DNA of 64,000 nucleotides from Ceratopteris richardii (lineage: Eukaryota; Streptophyta; Polypodiopsida; Polypodiales; Pteridaceae): NCBI GenBank assembly GCA_020310875.1, contig CM035435.1, forward strand, positions 73,262,992 to 73,326,991, in the 5' to 3' direction. A model generated the notes under the pieces. The model saw nothing but the letters and a program-made list of their open reading frames with translations. It made no database searches and was not told the origin of the DNA. The number at the start of each line of letters is the position of its first letter. Within the stretch, counting starts at the first letter, position 1. The position numbers and the translations under genes are program-made. This document shows positions 1 through 9,598 of this stretch, one piece after another.

Positions 1-38
1 TTGATTAGGTTCGTGAGTCTCAATACCCGCATCACATG
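1..38 (-). mobile_element. LINE fragment, third copy (5'-truncated)
   Basis: Bases 1-38 match bases 1343-1380 of the reverse LINE copy at 36 of 38 positions by eye, and the match ends abruptly at 38. In this orientation the 3' end of the element would lie to the left of the window. This is therefore the 5'-truncated inner edge of another reverse-strand L1-type LINE, falling in the zinc-binding C-terminal part of ORF2. No coding content can be judged from 38 bases. Confidence 0.6.
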
Positions 39-345
39 CACTACAACATATCGAGGGAATACCGACGGTCAGTTGTCGGCGTCGGTATACCCCTCAGCAA
101 ATTTGGGAAAGCTCCATTGCCTCGGAATCACAACTACATTGCCTCGGAATCACGGCGTCGGTATATGCGTCGGCATAAGCGTCGGTATATGCATCGGTAC
201 TTTGCTGAAAATACCGATGCGTATACCGACGCTTATATCGACACTCGCTTTTTAACTGGGCCCGAACCCGAAATTCGTCATTCTGCTCGTTTTGAATGTA
301 GAACTTCTGCTTTCGGGTTTGCGCGCGCGAACAGTAGAACTCTGT
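39..345. repeat. Foldback repeat with GTCGGTAT motifs
   Basis: This stretch is more GC-rich than its surroundings and carries many copies of GTCGGTAT, GCGTCGGT and their complements. Bases 171-200 and 211-240 form an inverted repeat pairing at 26 of 30 positions around a 10-base loop. A direct doublet of CATTGCCTCGGAATCAC lies near 115-153. Motif repetition on both strands is typical of terminal or subterminal regions of DNA transposons, but no transposase or full terminal repeat is visible, so class is unassigned. Confidence 0.45.
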
Positions 346-352
346 TTGTCAT

Positions 353-560
353 CCTCTCTCTCTCTCCCTCTCTCCCTCCCTTCCCTCTCTCTCTCTCTCT
401 CTCCCTCTCTCTCTCTCCCTCCCTCTCTCTCCCTCCCTCTCTCTCACTATCTCTCTCTCTCTCTCCCTCTCTCTCTCTCACTCTCTCTCCATCTCTCTCC
501 CTCTTTCTCTCTCCCTCTTTCTTTCTCTCTCCCTCTCTCTCTCTCTTTTCTTTTTCTATG
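353..560. repeat. (CT)n microsatellite
   Basis: About 200 bases are nearly pure CT dinucleotides with scattered CCCT and TTTC interruptions. The Ser/Leu/Pro-rich or Arg/Glu-rich frames crossing it are by-products of the simple repeat. Confidence 0.95.
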
Positions 561-908
561 TTTTTTCTTTACTAATATGTTCTTTGTTTGATTTTTCAAG
601 AGAAATACTATGTTGTAGACAAGCCACCATGTTTACCAAGCCGTGAAATTCATTGGCTCAGTTGACGACATTGAATATGCGAATACATGACATGCTTCAG
701 ACAACAATCCGCTTGCTAAGTTGATATATAAACAAGACCAAAGCACATACCGTGATGTTTTGGTGAACACAAAACTAGAAGGTAACAATTGCACAATCAA
801 TGGGCATATTACAGTGCAGTCACTGGTCACTTTATCAATTTTATCACATATCCAACACATTAATAATAATAAAAAGGATATCTAATAATCAATGCGCGTA
901 CTACAGAC
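561..908. other. Short non-coding interval before reverse LINE
   Basis: I see no gene or recognisable repeat here. The right edge runs into the T tract (909-918) that is the poly(A) tail of the reverse LINE. The bases just before it include GCGTACTAC (896-904) and ACAGAC (903-908). Confidence 0.5.
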
Positions 909-1038
909 TTTTTTTTTTAATGGCTTTAGCCTATTCTTCCGGACTTTAATTAAAATAAAGGAGGAAAGTTACAAGTGAATGGGATTACTGCCCATGGGAC
1001 CCCCCAAATCCCACAATGAAGTGGACAAGTTTGGTAAG

Positions 1039-2296
1039 CTAGAGGACATTACAAATGAGGCGGATACATCTGTCATCTCCCTCATGCAGGACCCATTTGG
1101 GTTTCAGCTTGTTATCTTCGAGGAGATAAATACAGTGGTGCCTAAAGGGTGGAGATCTCTTATCTCGAGAGATTCTTTTACCTAGAAGAAATAAGGATTT
1201 CTCAATCGACCATTCCTTTGGAGTTTGGCCAAAATTGACAGCACATCGCTCCCTCCAAATCTTCCAAAGCATCTCACCCTTGATGGCATTCCACAGCCTT
1301 GAAGAGCAACCAACCGCCTCACCCAACAATGCCTCTTGCCAGTTGATTAGGCTCGTGAGTCTCAATACCCGCGTCACATGATGCCAGATAACACGAGACT
1401 TGGAGCAATCGAAGAAAAGGTGAACCAAATCTTTGATGCATCGATGGCAGTGCTTGCACCATGGTGGAATCCCACAAATTTTGTTGGCCCTTGCATTGGA
1501 CCAACCTTATGCAAGATCTACCACATGAGAACAAACTTTTTGATCTCAATTAGGGGGTGCCAAATAGACATGAACTTTAGATCCCATCGGAGTTTGTTCC
1601 AAGAAAGGCACCACAATTTGTTAAGGGTGTGATGAACATCTCAGTTCTCTTTGAAGTTGGGGATTTTGGATAGTTTTTTACCATTGCTCCATTTGAGGCC
1701 CTCCAAGCAAGGAAGATCCTATCCGCACAGAAGGCAGGTAGTTGAGCGGTCCCACGCTAAACACCTACCCTGAAGAAGAGTCCATTCCTCGAGAGTGACT
1801 CTAAGTCTCGGGTCTAGGTCTTGGAACTTGATCCACTAGCCGGTCTCTTGTTTCCAGAGTTGTTTCCACTGCTTGAACCCCTTGTTCCATAACCGCTTAG
1901 CAATTCGGAGGTTCGATGACTCCACCCCCTAATGCCGTTGATCGGGAACCAGATAGAGTCATTTTGTCTTATCCTGACCGCCCACTTCCACTCATCGCTG
2001 ATTCTGATGAATTGTTTGACCTTGTTCCACCTCTTCCATAAGGAGCACACGAGGCTAGAGCCTTTAGGGGACATCGGGTGGGAGGAGAAGAGAAGAGTGA
2101 GGACCCCTATGTCCTTCCAACTAGGATGGCCAACTAAGGTAAGGTCTTTCGTGTTTCTGAAGATCAATATAGCCCAAGAGGACTCACTATTGCTCCAAGC
2201 CTTGATAAAGCATTTTGTCGCCAACTTGTCGGCCAACCCAACGATATCCAAAATGCCCAATCCCCCTGAGTCTTTCGAGCTAATGAATATTCTCAT
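1039..2296 (-). pseudogene. LINE ORF2 C-terminal zinc-binding region, broken
   Basis: The frames 2296-1814 and 1428-1039 (reverse) match the C-terminal half of the forward LINE ORF2. The stretch HLFFDCSKSRVIWHH is the end of the reverse-transcriptase zinc-binding domain found at the C-terminus of plant L1 ORF2 proteins. The intervening 1430-1813 bases carry the same region with frameshifts and stops. A domain of this type is thought to help nucleic-acid binding during target-primed reverse transcription. Confidence 0.85.
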
Positions 2297-3588
2297 TTGA
2301 TTTTGGGAACCCCCCTCCTATTGGGGTCCCTAGTCCATAGGGAGTTTCTGCAGATTCTTTCCACTTTGGCCAACTCTTTCTCCTTAGGTCTCCACACGAG
2401 ATAAAGTAAATAGTCATAGAAAGCATAAATGTGTTAATAACCATCACCCGACCTGCCAAGTTAACTTGCATACCTTTCCAATGATTTAGTTTGCTATCTA
2501 GTTTGGATATCACTGAGTTCCACCGTTGGTCCATTGAGATGTCGAAGCCCATCGGAATACCAAGGAGACGAAAGACTTGACCTCTACGGATAGCTTGACA
2601 CCCCTGATCTAACAATAGTTGGGGTGGAGGTCCACGGATTGTTCTGAAATTAGTTTTAGCGTGGTTGATTCTTGAACCTAATGCCACACAAAAGGTGTCG
2701 AGACAACTCCAGAACACCTCAATGCTATTTGTATCGTTATGTACAAAGGCATTCATGTCATCGACAAAGAGTCTAGCAATCATTTGGCCTTGAGCAAGAG
2801 GTAGGGCAAGACCCTTGAGATTGCCATCATCCATGTGATACTTTAAGATGTGAGTGAAGCCATCCGAGATGATAGCGAAGAGTAGTGGAACGAGTGGGCA
2901 GCCTTGCCTGATAGATCTTTTTAGACATATGGGCTCAAAGAGCTTACCGTTGATATTTATCTCATTGAAGCATTTCCGAGTAGAGTGGAAACCATGTTTG
3001 TGAGCTTTTGGCTGCATCCAAGGTCTTTCACTGATTGAAGAATAAAGTCCCATTCCAATCTATCATACACTTTGTCAAAGTCGATCTTGATGAATACCAG
3101 ATGTTGTGCACATTCCTCAGCAAACTCAAGGCCTTCCCAAATATCGACAATTGCTTCAAGTATAGATCTACCTTTGATAAAACGTTTCTGGTCCTCATAA
3201 AGCCATGACTTTAGGTGACAAGAGACTCTATTGGCGATAACTTTGGCAATTATCTTGTTAGAACCAGTTTGGAGCATGGTAATCGGCTGCCAGTTTTCAA
3301 TTTTGTTCTTATCTCCCCTTTTGTGAATTAACTTGATGACACCATTATTAAGACACTCAGGGAGGGCACCAAAGGAGAGAGCCTCTTCCCACACCAGACG
3401 TAGGGGGTGGCCACCATGTGCTTGAAGGACTTGAAAAACTCATTGGTGAGGCCATCAAGACTTGGACTTTTTCCTTTAGGAAGAGCATCAATAACCCCGA
3501 TAATTTTGTCCTCGAAAATGTTAGCATCCAGAAGAGAATTCATGTTCTGTGGGATTCTAGATTGAGCAACCCTTGAGATGGTTGCCAT
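2280..3588 (-). pseudogene. LINE ORF2 reverse transcriptase, broken
   Basis: The frames 3588-3328, 3394-2957 and 3053-2280 (reverse) overlap and together resemble the RT core of the forward LINE. Visible motifs are GKSPSLDGLTNEFFK, the motif A block IKIDFDKVYDRLEWDF near 3080, the block RQGCPLVPLLF, and motif C FVDDM near 2753-2772. Both catalytic aspartate motifs are therefore still present here, unlike in the forward copy. At least two frameshifts break the reading frame, so no functional enzyme is expected. Confidence 0.88.
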
Positions 3589-4053
3589 CAGTCACGCCTG
3601 CGTGGGGAGAGAGGAGACGAGACCCCAAGAAGATGGGTAAAGTGCTCGAGGATGATAGATCTGTTGTCAGCTTCCGTGCTAGATTCGATCCCATTGTTAT
3701 CGACCAAGAAGGGGATGGATTCCCTAGCTTGTTTCCTGTTGAGGATGTTACACATCTCTTTCAAAGGTTGTCAGCCTTTCTCGCCCACCAATCTTTGAAG
3801 AATATTTGCAGATTTTTCCTTTGAACCTCTTCCTCCAGTCTTAGTCTTCCCCTTATTTTCAAACACAGACCTATTGTTTGTAGTACGCATGTAATCGTAC
3901 ACATTAATAACAATAACAATGTGTTAATAACAATAACAAGGATATTATAGAAGTCTCCATATGGAGAGTTGTTCGATAAATGAAAGAATATCGATATCAT
4001 AGCGCGTTGTCCAAACTATGCATGTTAAAGTTTCACATATGATACTTCTTGTT

Positions 4054-4054
<1 letters not shown>

Positions 4055-4137
<83 letters not shown>

Positions 4138-4138
4138 A
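4055..4138. repeat. (TA)n(TG)n compound microsatellite
   Basis: About 32 TA units (4055-4118) run directly into about 9-10 TG units (4119-4138), followed by looser TGTG/TATG sequence to about 4190. Confidence 0.95.
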
Positions 4139-7100
4139 CGTATGTATGTGTGCGCACGCGTGTGTACATGTGTGTGTATGTATGTAAATGTATATACAGT
4201 CTTTTCTTACTTTATTCTTTTCTTACTTTATTCTCTACAGTCTTTTATTAATTTATTCTTTTCTTACTTCATTATTTATGCTAAGGGTTAAGACCTTCCA
4301 GATATTCATATAAGTGCCTCATTCATTAGAGATGTTTTTTAACCCTTATAATTGGAGAGAGTCTCTCTTGACTATGTACATTTGTATACAATATAATGTT
4401 AGTAAAACTTTGGTGTTGCAAATTACTTCTTTACTTTTGTTTATGATTTATTATTTTCAAGTCCACTCCCTTCCCATTGTATGTGTGTAGCTATATATCA
4501 AGGAAAAGTCAAATATGTAGATGTATTTGAAGTGTAATTCTAGATAAATGGCATCTTTTGCTTTTTTTAGAGATGTGCTAGCATATGTGCAAGAATTATG
4601 CAATACATGCATGCGTATGAAGGGATTGGGCTTATAAGAAAGTGTACATCCACACCTATAGCTTCAAATTGTAATGGTTTATGTGTATCTATGCATCTAT
4701 ATGTGTTGTGGATGAGGGAGAGACTCCCCTCAAGCTTTATTCTTGTTTGTAGTCTTTATATTTTCTCATATTCAAAGACATCAAGGACTATTTGAATGCA
4801 TAAAAGTTAAAACTTGTTTGCTTTGATGTTATTTGCTAAAACGAAGAACTTTATGCCCTCATTGAGAAATTATTTACCACTATCTAATGATGAAAATGAA
4901 GAAGATGAGGCTTATGATCACTAGAAGAGGATATAGAGGACCAAGGAGCTCATTAACATCCTAGAGCATTGTAATTGGATATATGAAGAAATCAAGGAAC
5001 TACCCAAGAATGCGAAAGAACCAAATCATGATGAAAACCTAGAGCACACGAAAAGGCTTCTAGTAAAAAGATACACCTAAAGAAAAACAAACATATCCAT
5101 TTCAATCAAGAAGATGCATGAGATCCACATGGTTGCATCCATTCTACTTTGTCTTTATAAATTCTTTAGTGGTTGCCCATCTCTTGGGATTTTTGTAAAT
5201 TTTTGGTAGTGAAATCTAGTTTTAAATCATTTTTCTCCACCTACCTAGTCAATAGACATGTTTTTGTGCATGCATATATTTTTGCATCTAAAAGAGATAG
5301 ACAAAGATAGAGAGAGAGAGAGGGTAAAGAAAACAAAGATAGAGAATCTCGTGAGACATTGTTCTCTAAAAAACACAAAATCTACCATTTTCATCACCTC
5401 AAGTTTCAAGCCATTTTTGCGCTGCACAATAATCAGCCTCTCCACTTCTGGTTTCTTCTGCATGAGAAGAACGAAAGCTCTTTTCAATCGTATTGTTCAC
5501 TTTCCTCTTGAAATTCACTAGGTGATTGCTATCTATCTCTCCACTTATTGCCGCATAATAATTGACGGACCAATCTGTTAGTGAGGGCGATAAAGGGGAA
5601 TTTCATCAACATGATGATCTCATCCTATTATTTACAAGTCTACAAAACTATCTATTTTTAAGTTAAATTTGCAGATTGCTTTTAAGACTTTTGGCAACCT
5701 TCATTGAAGAATAACCAGCTAGTTTTATTCAGCTCTTACTATCATAAGTTCTTATTTTATGCCAATCCATGCATAAACATTTTTCCCAGATGAAGTTATT
5801 TGTGAAACATGCAAGATCGGGTTTGAATATTAGACATGATGTATCATACATGCTTGTAGTTTGTATTAGCCACCTATCACTTATAGGAATTTCCTATTCA
5901 CTCATAATGATAAAGAGATCTCTATATGCACTTGAGGATCTAGACACTTGCACCCAAGGCTCAAAATTGATGGCCAAAACGGGCATCAATTGGCATTTTG
6001 GTCATCCTTTGATGTCCATCCAAAGTTCGTCGGCATTAGTAGGGATGCCTGTTATTTGAACATGGGATCCTTGATAGGTGGGTAGTAATGTGGTTATCTA
6101 TTCTTGTTAAGTTAAAGGCATGTCCAAATACATCGCTATATTTGACATCCATTCTAATTCGTGGAATCATAGATAGCCACACTTAAAACTACAAAATAAT
6201 AGATAATGTGCGGACAACTCCATGCAAGCAATGCAACCTAACATGTAGGGAGTCCTCAATGGCTAACACATAGTGCATTCTTTACTCAACATACGATCGC
6301 GTGAAAGTTACTACAATCCACCATTGCCACCCATGAGTCATCAGTAACTTGGCATGTCAAAAACATTTCTACCCATACCTCTCTACCCACATTTCTCTAA
6401 TTCAAACAAAAAATGGAATGAGCTGACATCAAGAGCTCTCAATGATCCTGTAAAAGCTCCAAGTTTAGCTCAAGTTTTTACCTTCAATTGACAGACAATT
6501 TGATTAAGACACTTTTAAACACCCTTTTGCCCCCTTTTATATTGCCAAAAAATTTCCTCTAGAGATCCCTTGGTGTACCTACCCCACAGAGGGTCAACTT
6601 CAAATTAACATATCTGAAAATCAATGCATTATTCTTATAAAAAAGAGTTGAGCCCATGTAGGATTCACACGAGCTTGAGAATATGCTTGTCATCTCCAAG
6701 CGAACCCTGCTTTTTGGTAGGCACACATAATGGCACAGAAATCCCATTCTTCTAAGACTTAAAACCTACAAATATAATTCAGTGAAAATTCTTTTCTTTG
6801 GATGATAAAAGACTAGCATCTCTTCGAGGTGTTCCTCAATTGTAAAAGGAAAAATGGCATAAGGCATGCTATTTTCAAAAGTTTCATAAATTCCTGTGGC
6901 CATCTTGTACATTTTCCCATTGTTGTAAGCAAGTTCAATGGGTATTTTGAGGCAACACACAAAATGAGATAATTTATGGACAGGGAAAATGTATCATCCA
7001 ACAAAAATGTGCATGCATCTACTTGCTTTTAATACAAACCTTGCACAACATAACCACCGTGATCAATGGAATTTCCCCACTAGTCTACATAGGAATATTT

Positions 7101-7901
7101 TCTTACCTTTTCCTTTATGTGTATCCAAAACCTTCATTGAAGAATATTTTCTTGGTCATTTTCCTCTTGCAATGGTAGAGGAAGATGGTAGGTCCAGGGC
7201 TGCACTTGATTTTTGTTTGTACAATCATTCAAATAACATTGCATGCATGTGTCACAAAAGCAAGATATTTACTTGGTTGCAATTGCATTTGCATCTCGTG
7301 GGTTCTGACCACGAACAACATGCAACATGTGAGATTTCACAATAGGTGCATAATTCCACTTGTACTTTCTATTCAGGTCTCCTGCCTTGACCTCCCACAT
7401 TACACATTTCCATCCCCTCTCCTTTGAGGGATAGGCTATACTTTTGCTCCTCTACACATGTTAGTGTTGAAATAAGAAATTATGCCTCGTGCACACTTTA
7501 AAATGGTGCCATTGGGTTTCAATTGTTCCAATGTCAAGGTTCTCTTAACCACTAAGCCTACTCCTTTCCCATGCCCTGTTCCAAAGAAGATCCAACTCAT
7601 CTCCATTCATCTCATCCATGCATAGCTTACAATGAAATAAACTCGGAGGCCACACCATTTGAGAAAATCCAATGCGTAGTGAACGAACACACTTTTACCA
7701 AGAAAATTGCAATGCCACATTAGGCAATGATGGAAAAACAATGTTTTGTACATCTTGTCATCAAAGATAAAGAAATGAGTTTTTTGAATGGTCCAAACTC
7801 TTTAATACTGCTTGATACGAAAAAGAATAGTTACCTGACTTGAGTGCCAATGCATACTCTAAATCACACTTTGTTTCTTGAACCAAGGACATTTGTATGT
7901 G

Positions 7902-7907
<6 letters not shown>
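4139..7907. other. AT-rich interval without supported genes
   Basis: I see no coding sequence with recognisable homology in these 3.8 kb. All open frames are short (under 120 codons) and look random. Around 4860-5085 there is an acidic and lysine-rich stretch (NEDEEDEAYDH-like, with stops) that may be an old retroelement linker remnant. A short GA tract lies at 5298-5325. Near 7525-7590 (reverse) there is a weak tRNA A-box-like string, but the B box is not at the expected distance. Confidence 0.5.

Positions 7908-7966
<59 letters not shown>
7908..7966. repeat. (TA)n microsatellite
   Basis: About 29 uninterrupted TA units, followed by a short ACACACA stretch. Confidence 0.95.
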
Positions 7967-7969
<3 letters not shown>

Positions 7970-7978
7970 ACACACACA

Positions 7979-8091
7979 TATCTCTGTTGAAAGGTGTCAT
8001 TAGTAATGAAAGAAGCGCTTCAATAGCTCAAATTTCCTAATCCCAATTTCGTACGCTGGATATCTCTGTTGAAAGGTGCCATTAGTAATGA
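7979..8091 (+). repeat. 31-bp direct duplication next to TA tracts
   Basis: Bases 7979-8009 and 8061-8091 are the same 31-bp string (starting TATCTCTGTTGAAAGGTG) with one mismatch. The two copies lie between the TA tracts at 7908 and 8202. Confidence 0.85.
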
Positions 8092-8199
8092 TCTCACTAG
8101 AATGCAATTGTGGGACTCGTGAAGACGAGAGAGAGAGAGAGAGCTATTCATATTTTCCGCAATCCGAGGAGCAGTCGACGAGTAAATGCACGATCCAAT

Positions 8200-8201
<2 letters not shown>

Positions 8202-8286
<85 letters not shown>
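8202..8286. repeat. (TA)n microsatellite
   Basis: About 42 TA units directly upstream of the forward LINE. The Tyr-Ile repeat frame that crosses it is a by-product. Confidence 0.95.
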
Positions 8287-8289
<3 letters not shown>

Positions 8290-8290
<1 letters not shown>

Positions 8291-8625
8291 ACAAGAAATT
8301 GCATGGCTTTTCACTAGCTTTGGAGTTTGTACGGCTTTTCATTCACTGTATGGAAAGCCGTAACCACATGTGGGAAGTGAGATTGTTGCCATCTTTTGAA
8401 GACAACCCAGACAACGAAAGCTCCTCTCTTGGTCCTACCCTCCGGGTATGCTTTCCAAGATTACCGCAACAAAAGTCAAAGCTTAAAGGAAAACAACCTT
8501 CTGGCATGCCTTGGAAGAGCCCCCTCAAGAGTAGGATCCTAAGTCAAGAAGTAGGGAGGAAAAAAGAAGACCACAAGAAGAAAAAAGATCGGGTCCCTCC
8601 CCTCAAAGAGGACAACCATCATTAA
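8290..8625 (+). pseudogene. LINE ORF1 C-terminal fragment
   Basis: An open frame runs from the microsatellite to a TAA at 8623-8625. Its last 100 codons look coding: a WEVRLLPSFEDNPDNESSS stretch, then a basic tail rich in Lys and Arg (KKEDHKKKKDRVP). Plant L1 ORF1 proteins are RNA-binding gag-like proteins with a basic C-terminus, which fits, but no zinc knuckle is visible. The stop overlaps the ATG of the next frame in the string TAATG, as in termination-reinitiation coupling. The upstream part is lost or replaced by the TA tract. Confidence 0.55.
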
Positions 8626-9495
8626 TGAAATTCACATCTCTAAACGTCAGGGGTCTGTCTGACCCGTCAAGAGCTTCGATTCTTGGCCAGTGGTTCAAAG
8701 ACAAGTGCTTCGCCCCTGACTTTATCTGCTTACAAGAGATTAAAATCGACGGAGAGGATCTCCAAAAACGGCTTAAATGCATTTCTCCGAACCACCTTTG
8801 GTTCTCCACTTCTCACCCTAGAGGGACGGGGGGTGCTTCTATCGGCATTAGTCACTCCTTGTCTGGCAATCTGACCTCGACTTTTGAAGGTCAGAATCAT
8901 CGTTGGATTGCTGCCTCTTTCGGGTTCCCTTTCCAGTTCACTATGGTCTCAATTTATGCCCCTAATGGTGAAGCAGATAGAATGGATACTTGGGCTTCCC
9001 TCGACTCCCTTTCACACAATGTTCTGATTTGTGGGGACTTCAACATGGTTGAGTCTCCTGAGAACCGATGGAATAACAAAGGAAAAATTATTGACGGTCA
9101 GGAGAGAGATATGGGATAAAATCAAGCTCCATCTCGACCTGGTCGAGGTGAAAGACATGAAGGGGTTCTCCTGGTCAAATCTCCAGTCGGGAGACTCTTT
9201 GAGGAAAGCAAGACTTGATAGATGCTACATCGATCAGAACACCATCCTTCAGTGGGATATTCCTTCGATTTCCCAACACATGGACCTGACTATCTCAGAC
9301 CACTATCCGATTACTCTGTCTTTCAAACCGATTCCCATGTTCCAGAAAGCTCCTTGGTTTCATGCTTGTCAGACATCGTTTTCCCTCCCCTCTGTCCACC
9401 AAGAAATTTCTGAGGTGTGGACGGAAGCTTTTGCTTACTGTAATGAACCGGCTAAGTGTTGGAGAAGCGCAGTAGAAAGGACTCGAAAATTCTAA
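8625..9495 (+). pseudogene. LINE ORF2 AP-like endonuclease domain
   Basis: This N-terminal part of ORF2 belongs to the exonuclease-endonuclease-phosphatase fold and would nick target DNA. Visible family motifs in order are SLNVRGLSD, CLQEIK, SIYAPNG, CGDFNMV, ARLDRCYID and ISDHYPI, so the active-site set appears complete. A small indel near 9105 shifts the frame: 8625-9119 ends just after GQERDMG, and the rest continues in another frame to a stop at about 9493. The linker to reverse transcriptase (9496-9598) has further stops. Confidence 0.88.
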
Positions 9496-9598
9496 TCAGG
9501 ACTCAAAAGGCTATAAGAGAAATCTGAAAAAAAAGAAGAGAAACAGTGTACCGGAGGCTCTCACGGCTTGAAGAAGAGGTGAACAAAGGTAAGTTACA

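Larger units (their letters stand above)
909..3864 (-). mobile_element. L1-type LINE, reverse copy, 5'-truncated
   Basis: This is a non-LTR retrotransposon read on the reverse strand. Its 3' end is the T tract at 909-918, and the sequence next to it matches the 3' UTR of the forward LINE copy near 12480-12598. Coding similarity to the forward copy runs through the zinc-binding domain and reverse transcriptase and stops near 3864, so the endonuclease and ORF1 are missing, as expected for aborted target-primed reverse transcription. ACAGAC flanks both edges (903-908 and 3865-3870) and could be a very short target-site duplication. Many frameshifts and stops make it dead. Confidence 0.9.

Noticed and set aside
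36..591. Ser/Leu/Pro-rich and Arg/Glu-rich frames over 60-180 codons
   Set aside because: They are translations of the CT microsatellite and its flank, on both strands.
7525..7590. Possible tRNA or SINE head on the reverse strand
   Set aside because: An A-box-like string is present but the B box is not at the expected distance, and there is no A tail or duplication.
8076..8342. Tyr-Ile repeat proteins
   Set aside because: They are translations of TA tracts here, and likewise near 4055, 7908 and 47182.
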